A stretch of DNA of 60,000 bases, taken from positions 11,142,183 through 11,202,182 of the forward strand of contig NC_045148.1 of assembly GCF_008831285.2 (NCBI RefSeq), read 5' to 3'. Both the position numbers and the translations under genes were made by a program. The DNA comes from Nymphaea colorata (taxonomy: Eukaryota > Streptophyta > Magnoliopsida > Nymphaeales > Nymphaeaceae). This document shows positions 59,001 to 60,000 of this stretch, one piece after another. The stretch's first letter is position 1, and every line of letters starts with the position of its first letter. The notes beneath the pieces were generated by a model. The model had not been told where the DNA came from. It ran no database searches and saw only the letters and a list, made by a program, of their open reading frames with translations.

Positions 59001-59909
59001 TAGCAGTTTGGTGAACAAGGAGCTGATGTACCTAGACGTCACTCTGAATGGAACGTCTACTGTTGCGATGGTAGACTCCGGGGATACACATAACTTTGTC
59101 TCGAAAGAGGAGGCGGAACGAGTGGGATTGAAGCCTGTGCCGCAGCAGAGGACCCTTAAAACGGTGAACTCTGAAGCCAGGCCCATCCTGGGAGAAGCAA
59201 AGGGTGTAACGGTTCAGATTCAAGGCTGGACGGGAGTCACTAACTTCTCCGTAGTACCTCTGGATGATTTCAAGGTGATTTTTCCTTTTAATATTTTGTT
59301 AACTATTTTAAATGTTTATCAGTCTCTTTGCAAAAAAGTAGAAAACTCATAATTTCATACTTTTTACTTTTTGTATATCTTTTTTATTTTTGAATTCTTG
59401 AGAATTTTCCAGAGAAAAACCTTACCAATGAAAGCTCAACAATGATATTCATGATGACGGATCATGCCCTCCTCTATTGCGTACTTCTATAGGCTCCCTA
59501 TGATGTTTAGTGAGCTGTCGAGAACAATTAAATTGCACAAAATAAAAACTTGTCAGGATCATATTTTTATTAAGTTTATGATAAAGGAAAAGAAAGCTTA
59601 TACTTGCATTCTTAGGTGTCTTTTAGATCAGACTGTTTCAGTTTGGGATATAGCTGCTTTATTGGTTTCCATGGGTGTCTGCTAATGTGTTTTTAGTTCT
59701 CTATGCATTTTTTTTTCATTCTTTTTCGACATATTCTATTGATTTTGAGTTGTCTAATTAAGCATTCACCAGAATATATTTCCATCTACAGAATTCAGGT
59801 TTCTTAAAAGATTGATACTCGTACATGGAAGATATTCATACAACCGTACAGCATTCCTATCACAGTATTCTTTTTACAAGTCGCTGCTGATCTGTTTTAT
59901 TCAGATCTT
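13891..59909 (+). CDS. ALA2: P4-type ATPase (phospholipid flippase), ALA2-like; 19 exons, 3' end beyond window
   Basis: This is a phospholipid-transporting P4-ATPase, which moves aminophospholipid such as phosphatidylserine to the cytosolic leaflet of endomembranes. Arabidopsis ALA2 works with an ALIS beta subunit in the prevacuolar/endosomal system (family knowledge). Nineteen exons (listed separately) join in phase without stops into 825 codons plus 2 bases. Seen in the product: TM1 and TM2 at about residues 49-64 and 70-84, actuator DGET at 157-160, TM3 at 271-287, TM4 with PISI at about 313-340, DKTGT with the phosphorylated Asp at about 381, KGAD near 524, TGDK at 636-639, GDGGND at 751-756, and the start of TM5. 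The family is about 1,100 residues long, so roughly 280 are missing at the right edge. The start is the ATG opening MKRYVYIND, which matches the family start. Introns 1, 6, 7, 9, 15 and 18 are swollen by retrotransposons, but every exon is clean, so the gene is probably functional. The residue across the exon 1/2 junction is Gly where I expect Ser. Confidence 0.93.
14415..14463. repeat. (TC)n(AC)n microsatellite
   Basis: About 11 TC units are followed by about 13 AC units in intron 1 of ALA2. Confidence 0.95.
14653..14689. repeat. (AC)n microsatellite
   Basis: About 18 AC units in intron 1. Confidence 0.95.
15020..17865 (-). mobile_element. Decayed Ty1/copia element F in intron 1
   Basis: Minus-strand reading shows integrase core at about 17860-17600 ([19 protein letters not shown]), its C-terminal part at 17479-17250 ([28 protein letters not shown]), then RT from about 16330 ([15 protein letters not shown]), a ruined RT catalytic box at about 15900 (VYHMIIIT), and RNase H at about 15200 (ITKHIKID). 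Many stops occur and no LTR was found. It is interrupted by the Harbinger-like element at 16549-17246. Confidence 0.75.
16549..17246. mobile_element. PIF/Harbinger-like non-autonomous element (698 bp)
   Basis: It is flanked by TTA on both sides (16546-16548, 17247-17249). The inverted ends are CGCTTTGTTTGGATGGAGGG and CGCCCTGTTTGGTTGGAGGG. The interior next to the ends is GGAAA-rich on one side and TTTCC-rich on the other. TSD and ends fit Tourist/Harbinger. It sits inside Copia element F, whose frame resumes on the far side. Confidence 0.8.
18095..18125. repeat. (TA)n(AC)n microsatellite
   Basis: About 7 TA units and about 7 AC units in intron 1. Confidence 0.9.
18126..18836. other. Remainder of ALA2 intron 1
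   Basis: This is AT-rich intron with nothing recognised; it ends in the exon 2 acceptor TTGCAG. Confidence 0.6.
18837..19050 (+). CDS. ALA2: ALA2 exon 2 (TM1-TM2)
   Basis: It encodes residues 42-113. [16 protein letters not shown] begins TM1 and [20 protein letters not shown] covers TM2 and the following cytosolic step; it ends QGIKKH. The acceptor is TTGCAG and the donor CAT|GTATGA. It is nearly identical to known plant ALA2 proteins. Confidence 0.95.
19284..19400 (+). CDS. ALA2: ALA2 exon 3 (actuator domain)
   Basis: It encodes residues 114-152 ([17 protein letters not shown] to VCYVE), the start of the actuator domain. The acceptor is TTGTCAG and the donor GAG|GTAAAC; both flanking introns are phase 0. 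Confidence 0.95.
19401..21022. other. ALA2 intron 3
   Basis: This is a 1.6-kb AT-rich intron. I see no transposon domain or terminal repeat; short open frames here are random. Confidence 0.6.
21023..21115 (+). CDS. ALA2: ALA2 exon 4 (DGET actuator motif; GC donor)
   Basis: It encodes residues 153-183, [13 protein letters not shown] onwards. DGET is the P4 version of the dephosphorylation loop. It ends AAG|GCAAGT, a textbook GC-type donor; no GT nearby keeps the frame or the conserved K-G-V-I junction. Confidence 0.93.
21116..21204 (+). other. ALA2 intron 4, GC-AG type
   Basis: It is 89 bp, with donor AAG|GCAAGT and acceptor CTTTAG. It is a minimal-size plant intron with the consensus GC donor. 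Confidence 0.9.
21205..21379 (+). CDS. ALA2: ALA2 exon 5 (second GC donor)
   Basis: It encodes residues 184-241 plus one base ([18 protein letters not shown] to CGVAVYT), the end of the actuator domain. The acceptor is CTTTAG. The conserved YTGNETKLG junction requires the donor ACAG|GCAGGT, a second GC donor in a row. Using the GT four bases further on would shift the frame into a stop. Confidence 0.9.
21380..22510 (+). other. ALA2 intron 5, GC-AG type
   Basis: It is 1,131 bp, with donor ACAG|GCAGGT and acceptor TTTAAG. The donor is fixed by the need to keep VYTGNETKLG intact across the junction. No transposon was recognised inside. Confidence 0.8.
22511..22677 (+). CDS. ALA2: ALA2 exon 6 (TM3)
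   Basis: It encodes residues 242-297. [20 protein letters not shown] leads into TM3 ([17 protein letters not shown]) and ends with DTEARK. The acceptor is TTTAAG and the donor AAG|GTTTGA. An 8.8-kb intron follows. Confidence 0.95.
22985..23340 (+). repeat. Solo or partial Copia LTR related to element E
   Basis: It contains the paired motifs CCAACGGCTGG and CTAGCCGTTGG, then TATATATAAGGGACTTG (a TATA-like box) and downstream text that aligns with the minus-strand LTR at 46623-46945. Orientation is plus. Exact ends are not resolved. Confidence 0.55.
23341..23872. other. Intron 6 segment between LTR fragment and element D
   Basis: I see no confident domain. A minus-strand stretch with GDFNPIF hints at a LINE endonuclease but is too degraded to call. 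Confidence 0.3.
24044..25676 (-). pseudogene. Element D reverse transcriptase and RNase H, fragmented
   Basis: The RT start at 25676-25401 contains [20 protein letters not shown]. The catalytic box ([12 protein letters not shown]) is at 25187-24933. [20 protein letters not shown] and [16 protein letters not shown] are at 24871-24374, and the RNase [13 protein letters not shown] is at 24355-24044. There are at least three frame breaks. YVDD is intact, but the whole is not translatable. Confidence 0.85.
25940..28824. repeat. Mosaic of rearranged repeat segments inside element D
   Basis: It is GC-rich DNA built from copied blocks. About 26780-26885 and 28413-28517 are direct copies (GGATCGGATCCAAGGGATCT). 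About 25943-25985 and 27574-27615 are inverted (GGCCGGGACTGAGCGACC). About 27630-27960 and 28530-28850 are inverted. About 27516-27557 matches 29164-29206 directly, and 28346-28392 matches 29214-29255 inverted. Open frames across it mirror each other and are not genes. It is probably LTR material of the Ty3 element after nested insertion and recombination. Confidence 0.65.
28825..29239 (-). pseudogene. Ty3/gypsy integrase relic inserted in element D
   Basis: At 29239-29083 the minus strand encodes [20 protein letters not shown], the His half of the HHCC zinc finger. At 29061-28825 it reads [19 protein letters not shown] (the Cys half) and MDFIEG, and then jumps straight to [12 protein letters not shown]. 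The catalytic core between is deleted in frame. It is dead. Confidence 0.75.
29240..30212 (-). pseudogene. Element D Copia gag, with fusion to Ty3 integrase at its 3' end
   Basis: The minus-strand start at 30212 reads [12 protein letters not shown] central UBN2-type gag at 29963-29740 contains [20 protein letters not shown], and a zinc knuckle near 29430 reads [15 protein letters not shown], with Leu in place of the His. Beyond about 29240 the open frame runs directly into Ty3 integrase (see 29083). A 24-bp tandem duplication lies at 29963-30010. Confidence 0.75.
29963..30010. repeat. 24-bp tandem duplication in Copia gag
   Basis: TGTTGTCGTCCTCTTCCTAG plus four bases is repeated twice exactly. 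It keeps the reading frame (eight codons). Confidence 0.85.
30345..30530. repeat. Imperfect tandem repeats in the element D leader
   Basis: About three units share CTCCTTCACG, GACTTCA and ACAACCCACAGAAAATAAAC, between the gag start and the primer-binding site. Confidence 0.65.
30944..30957 (-). other. Primer-binding site of element D
   Basis: On the minus strand it reads TGGCATCAGAACCA, a two-mismatch version of the tRNA-iMet complement, next to the LTR start at 30958. Confidence 0.7.
31494..31598 (+). CDS. ALA2: ALA2 exon 7 (TM4, PISI)
   Basis: It encodes residues 298-332, [17 protein letters not shown] followed by the start of TM4 and ending PISIK. PISI/PISL in TM4 is diagnostic for P4-ATPases and lines the lipid path. 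The acceptor is ATGCAG and the donor AAG|GTAGTT. Confidence 0.95.
31912..32109 (-). repeat. Probable 3' LTR of element B (about 0.2 kb)
   Basis: The plus strand ends GTGCCTAACA next to the polypurine tract and probably begins TGTAATATTC, giving short inverted ends. The outer end is tentative because the partner LTR is missing. Confidence 0.5.
32111..32127 (-). other. Polypurine tract of element B
   Basis: On the minus strand it is a GGGGGAGGGGGGGAATT-like run just before the LTR start TGTTAGGC. Confidence 0.75.
32130..32757 (-). pseudogene. Element B integrase C terminus and chromodomain-like tail
   Basis: Minus-strand pieces read [14 protein letters not shown], then [17 protein letters not shown], then [19 protein letters not shown] (chromodomain-like) and [16 protein letters not shown], the usual end of this polyprotein type. 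At least two frame breaks. Confidence 0.7.
32763..35766 (+). mobile_element. 3.0-kb solo LTR inserted in element B integrase
   Basis: It is flanked by an exact 5-bp duplication GTGAC (32758-32762, 35767-35771). It starts TCTCACACCCCGACC, a common plant Ty3 LTR start with the G of TG mutated, and ends GCATTACA. There is no internal coding domain or primer-binding site, so it is a solo LTR left by LTR-LTR recombination. A GCC/GTC repeat lies at 35528-35583. Open frames inside are incidental. Confidence 0.82.
35528..35583. repeat. GCC/GTC trinucleotide repeat
   Basis: An imperfect run of CCG/TCG triplets inside the solo LTR. Confidence 0.85.
35772..35951 (-). pseudogene. Element B integrase middle segment
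   Basis: It lies between the two insertions. It encodes [18 protein letters not shown], the end of the integrase core, continuous in meaning with both flanks. Confidence 0.8.
35960..37324. mobile_element. Non-autonomous hAT-like element (1,365 bp) in element B
   Basis: It is flanked by an exact 8-bp duplication GCTGAAAG (35952-35959, 37325-37332). Inverted ends are CTACGATACCAAGGTGCG and CTATGACCACCAAGGTGCG, followed by GGTGCG-rich subterminal repeats on both sides. No transposase was recognised. The 8-bp duplication places it with hAT (family knowledge). Confidence 0.85.
37333..37685 (-). pseudogene. Element B integrase zinc finger and core
   Basis: It contains [20 protein letters not shown] (the Cys half of HHCC), then the catalytic core with [37 protein letters not shown] and TSDREPIF. 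It is cut at 37333 by the hAT-like element. Confidence 0.85.
38142..39433 (-). pseudogene. Element B reverse transcriptase and RNase H start, three frames
   Basis: 39433-39140 holds the RT leader ([21 protein letters not shown]). 39146-38808 holds [14 protein letters not shown] and [13 protein letters not shown]. 38815-38573 holds the catalytic [15 protein letters not shown]. 38390-38142 holds the RNase H start [18 protein letters not shown]. The catalytic Asp pair survives, but frames are broken between pieces. Confidence 0.85.
39518..40258 (-). pseudogene. Element B gag C terminus and protease
   Basis: It contains zinc knuckle [14 protein letters not shown] and protease [11 protein letters not shown], where the expected Gly of the DSG/DTG active site is Arg, then [14 protein letters not shown]. 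The gag N terminus is lost at the truncation. Confidence 0.85.
40259..41518. other. Intron 7, unassigned part
   Basis: AT-rich intron sequence; no domain or boundary seen. Confidence 0.5.
41519..41828. mobile_element. hAT-like MITE copy 1 (310 bp) in intron 7
   Basis: It starts CTACGACACACGGACAC and ends CCCGTGTGACATAG. The flanks TTTGTCAG (41511-41518) and TTTCTCAG (41829-41836) match at 7 of 8 bases. The body is closely similar to 46946-47250 (shared GAGATTTTGGAATTTAAAAA). Confidence 0.85.
41969..42054. repeat. 43-bp tandem duplication in intron 7
   Basis: Two copies starting TAGGCTGTGTTTTGTCATAT at 41969 and 42012, essentially identical. Confidence 0.9.
42377..42474 (+). CDS. ALA2: ALA2 exon 8 (end of TM4)
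   Basis: It encodes residues 333-364 plus two bases ([20 protein letters not shown] to HAT), finishing TM4 and the stalk before the P domain. The acceptor is CTGCAG and the donor AA|GTAAGT. Confidence 0.94.
42475..43061. other. ALA2 intron 8
   Basis: A 587-bp intron. A short open stretch at 42550-42940 has no recognisable domain. Confidence 0.6.
43062..43204 (+). CDS. ALA2: ALA2 exon 9 (DKTGT phosphorylation site)
   Basis: It encodes residues 365-412 plus one base. [14 protein letters not shown] runs into [11 protein letters not shown]; the Asp is phosphorylated in the transport cycle. The acceptor is TTTTAG and the donor AAAG|GTAGAT. Confidence 0.96.
43205..44116. other. First part of ALA2 intron 9
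   Basis: AT-rich sequence with nothing recognised. Confidence 0.5.
44118..44205. mobile_element. Short hAT-like remnant in intron 9
   Basis: It begins CTAGGTCACACAGGTGCGGG, resembling the ends of the other hAT-like copies, followed by GGTGCGGATGCGG subterminal repeats and a weak inverted end near 44205. No clear target duplication. Confidence 0.45.
44300..46198 (-). pseudogene. Element E gag, protease and integrase start, fragmented
   Basis: The gag start at 46198 reads [16 protein letters not shown], then suffers a frameshifting 118-bp duplication. The knuckle [14 protein letters not shown] and protease [12 protein letters not shown] lie at 45403-44897. [14 protein letters not shown] (integrase start) is at 44550-44500 and [20 protein letters not shown] at about 44470-44390. 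The active-site DSG remains, but frames are broken. Confidence 0.8.
45877..46110. repeat. 118-bp tandem duplication in element E gag
   Basis: Copies start AGTCAATATCCATGTGATAA at 45877 and 45995, nearly identical (one T/C difference noticed). 118 is not a multiple of three, so it breaks gag. Confidence 0.9.
46610..46622 (-). other. Primer-binding site of element E
   Basis: On the minus strand it reads TGGTACCAGAGCC, matching the tRNA-iMet complement with one change, directly beside the LTR. Confidence 0.75.
46623..47292 (-). repeat. LTR of element E, with MITE inside or at its edge
   Basis: The plus strand begins TGCAAATCAGG and may end TTCTAACA. It carries the near-palindrome CCAACGGCTAG...CTAGCCGTTGG around 46870. 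The outer end is tentative. Confidence 0.5.
46946..47250. mobile_element. hAT-like MITE copy 2 (305 bp) in intron 9
   Basis: It starts CTATGTCACACGAACAC and ends CATGTGACTTAG. Flanks GTTATAAA and CATATAAA agree at 6 of 8 bases. The body is closely similar to the copy at 41519-41828. Confidence 0.82.
47396..47492 (+). CDS. ALA2: ALA2 exon 10
   Basis: It encodes residues 413-444 plus two bases ([18 protein letters not shown] to CNTVIPLK), the link from the P to the N domain. The acceptor is TTTCAG and the donor AAAG|GTGCTG. Confidence 0.92.
47588..47697 (+). CDS. ALA2: ALA2 exon 11 (nucleotide-binding domain)
   Basis: It encodes residues 445-481 plus one base. [18 protein letters not shown] is the typical start of the P4 N domain. 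It ends at NIL with donor CTTT|GTAAGA. Confidence 0.93.
47791..47955 (+). CDS. ALA2: ALA2 exon 12 (KGAD, ATP binding)
   Basis: It encodes residues 482-536 plus one base. [12 protein letters not shown] and [14 protein letters not shown] are the hallmark N-domain ATP-binding stretches. The acceptor is CCTGCAG and the donor TCTG|GTATAA. Confidence 0.96.
47956..49498. other. ALA2 intron 12
   Basis: A 1.5-kb AT-rich intron; nothing recognised. Confidence 0.6.
49499..49653 (+). CDS. ALA2: ALA2 exon 13
   Basis: It encodes residues 537-588, including [14 protein letters not shown] and SLVDRE at the N-to-P transition. The acceptor is ACTCAG and the donor GAG|GTGAGC. Confidence 0.95.
49806..49886 (+). 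CDS. ALA2: ALA2 exon 14
   Basis: It encodes residues 589-615 ([18 protein letters not shown] to AIEDRLQ). It is a short exon with both flanking introns in phase 0. The acceptor is TTTTAG-like (CTTTAG) and the donor CAG|GTGATT. Confidence 0.94.
49992..50112 (+). CDS. ALA2: ALA2 exon 15 (TGDK)
   Basis: It encodes residues 616-655 plus one base. [18 protein letters not shown] leads into [14 protein letters not shown], the P-domain TGDK motif. The acceptor is TTGCAG and the donor CCTG|GTTAGT. Confidence 0.96.
50570..51850. mobile_element. Copia LTR and RT fragments in intron 15
   Basis: A plus-strand primer-binding site ATGGTATCAGAGCC at about 50793 follows an LTR-like end TCTCACGACA. Minus-strand RT lies at about 51130-50930 ([20 protein letters not shown]). 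An LTR piece with CCCAACGGCTAG and TATAAATA follows at 51160-51370. Further PBS-like sites occur near 51600 (minus) and 51848 (plus). Several partial insertions appear overlaid; boundaries are unclear. Confidence 0.55.
52259..52365 (+). CDS. ALA2: ALA2 exon 16
   Basis: It encodes residues 656-691, [20 protein letters not shown] onwards, ending TSEPK. The acceptor is CATGCAG and the donor AAG|GTGCAA. The preceding 2.1-kb intron holds Copia fragments. Confidence 0.94.
52674..52805 (+). CDS. ALA2: ALA2 exon 17
   Basis: It encodes residues 692-735. [15 protein letters not shown] and [16 protein letters not shown] are conserved P-domain stretches of P4-ATPases. The acceptor is ATCCAG and the donor CAG|GTAAAC. 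Confidence 0.96.
52806..55565. other. ALA2 intron 17
   Basis: A 2.8-kb intron with T-rich runs near 53900-54260. I recognise no transposon or gene in it. Confidence 0.55.
55566..55719 (+). CDS. ALA2: ALA2 exon 18 (GDGGND)
   Basis: It encodes residues 736-786 plus one base. It holds [16 protein letters not shown], the Mg-binding hinge, then [19 protein letters not shown]. The acceptor is TTGCAG. The donor is GGAA|GTAACT and runs almost at once into a (TC)n(TA)n microsatellite. Confidence 0.95.
55724..55775. repeat. (TC)n(TA)n microsatellite beside the exon 18 donor
   Basis: About 9-10 TC units and about 16 TA units start four bases after the exon/intron boundary at 55719/55720. Confidence 0.95.
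55969..57033. mobile_element. hAT-like element copy 3 (about 1,065 bp) in intron 18
   Basis: It starts CTATGTCACCTGAGTGCGG and its other end, inverted, is CTAAGTCACCTGTGTGTGCC. The right subterminal part (GCACCTGCG motifs, GCGGTCAGCTGCA) resembles the 35960-37324 element. I find no convincing 8-bp target duplication, so the flanks may have decayed. No transposase. Confidence 0.65.
55995..56027. repeat. (TA)n microsatellite
   Basis: About 16 TA units inside the hAT-like element. Confidence 0.95.
57408..57733 (+). repeat. 5' LTR of element G (326 bp)
   Basis: It begins TGTCGGAGTACCC and ends GGCCCGTGACA, with short inverted TGTC/GACA ends, two bases before the primer-binding site. Confidence 0.75.
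57736..57748 (+). other. Primer-binding site of element G
   Basis: It reads TGGTATTAGAGCC, the tRNA-iMet complement with one change, directly downstream of the LTR. Confidence 0.8.
57829..59352 (+). pseudogene. Element G gag-protease ORF, open but truncated
   Basis: It starts [15 protein letters not shown]. It has a coiled-coil-like region at about residues 55-105, the gag domain at about 120-280 ([28 protein letters not shown]), zinc knuckle [13 protein letters not shown] near 343, and protease [12 protein letters not shown] near 415, with Asp where Ala usually follows DSG. The last 25 or so residues after PLDDFKV come from intron DNA. It has no internal stop or frameshift in about 480 element codons, so it is younger than the other elements here. 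The missing pol makes it non-autonomous. Confidence 0.85.
59277..59791. other. End of ALA2 intron 18
   Basis: AT-rich intron sequence after the truncation of element G, ending at the exon 19 acceptor TCTACAG. Confidence 0.65.
59792..59909 (+). CDS. ALA2: ALA2 exon 19 (TM5 start; last exon in window)
   Basis: It encodes residues 787-825 plus two bases. [18 protein letters not shown] runs into the first part of TM5 ([10 protein letters not shown]). The acceptor is TCTACAG and the donor CTT|GTAAGT. The remaining exons (TM6-TM10 and tail) lie beyond the window. Confidence 0.94.
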
Positions 59910-60000
59910 GTAAGTCTTACTAGTTTTCTTTCTGTTTGTATTTATGCATTCCACAGCCTAGTAATTTGACATTATTTCTGGACGTGATCCGTTATGCATA

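Larger units (their letters stand above)
57408..59276 (+). mobile_element. Ty3/gypsy element G in intron 18, 3'-truncated, sense orientation
   Basis: LTR (57408-57733), primer-binding site (57736), and a long open gag-protease frame starting at 57829. The retroviral sequence stops near 59276 in the protease/RT linker and is followed by AT-rich intron. RT, RNase H, integrase and the 3' LTR are missing. It has the same orientation as ALA2. Confidence 0.85.

Noticed and set aside
1-60000. A new multi-gene or defence-like system
   Set aside because: Apart from one flippase gene everything identifiable is known transposon classes or intron; no unexplained cluster of genes exists here.

Overview
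The window is nuclear DNA of a flowering plant. The evidence is short exons with GT-AG (and GC-AG) splice sites inside AT-rich introns, plant-type Ty1/copia and Ty3/gypsy retrotransposons primed by initiator-tRNA-Met, and small hAT-like and Harbinger-like elements. I cannot name the species from the sequence.

The only host gene I can support is a plus-strand P4-type ATPase (phospholipid flippase) of the ALA2 type. It begins with an ATG at 13891 and runs off the right edge. Nineteen coding exons could be placed to the base. They join in phase without a stop and give 825 codons plus 2 bases, with about a quarter of the protein (the C-terminal membrane part) lying beyond 60000. The actuator DGET, the P4 PISI motif in TM4, the DKTGT phosphorylation site, KGAD, TGDK and GDGGND are all present. 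Introns 4 and 5 use GC donors. A pyrimidine-rich stretch at 2401-2630 ending in a good splice donor may be a 5' untranslated exon, which would make 2.6-13.8 kb a leader intron, but this is unproven.

Nearly everything else is transposon debris in the introns or upstream of the ATG. Left to right: a Copia 3' tail (1-345); a Ty3 element on the minus strand (3.08-9.09 kb) with a very long LTR; an inverted copy of part of that LTR (10.6-11.6 kb) separated from it by an 0.8-kb hAT-like element full of CGTATCG palindromes; a decayed Copia element in intron 1 carrying a Harbinger-like insertion; a Copia element in intron 6 broken open by rearranged Ty3 material; a chromovirus-like Ty3 element in intron 7 that was itself hit by a 3.0-kb solo LTR and a 1.37-kb hAT-like element, both with exact target duplications; another Copia element in intron 9 with a hAT-like MITE; Copia fragments in intron 15; and in intron 18 a hAT-like element plus a truncated Ty3 element with a long open Gag-protease frame.

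I found no new multi-gene system. The points most worth a second look are the two consecutive GC-AG introns, the roughly 1-kb inverted repeat upstream of the ATG, the family of small elements with CTAYGTCAC ends, the microsatellite abutting the exon 18 donor, and the sense-strand Gag-protease ORF inside the last intron.
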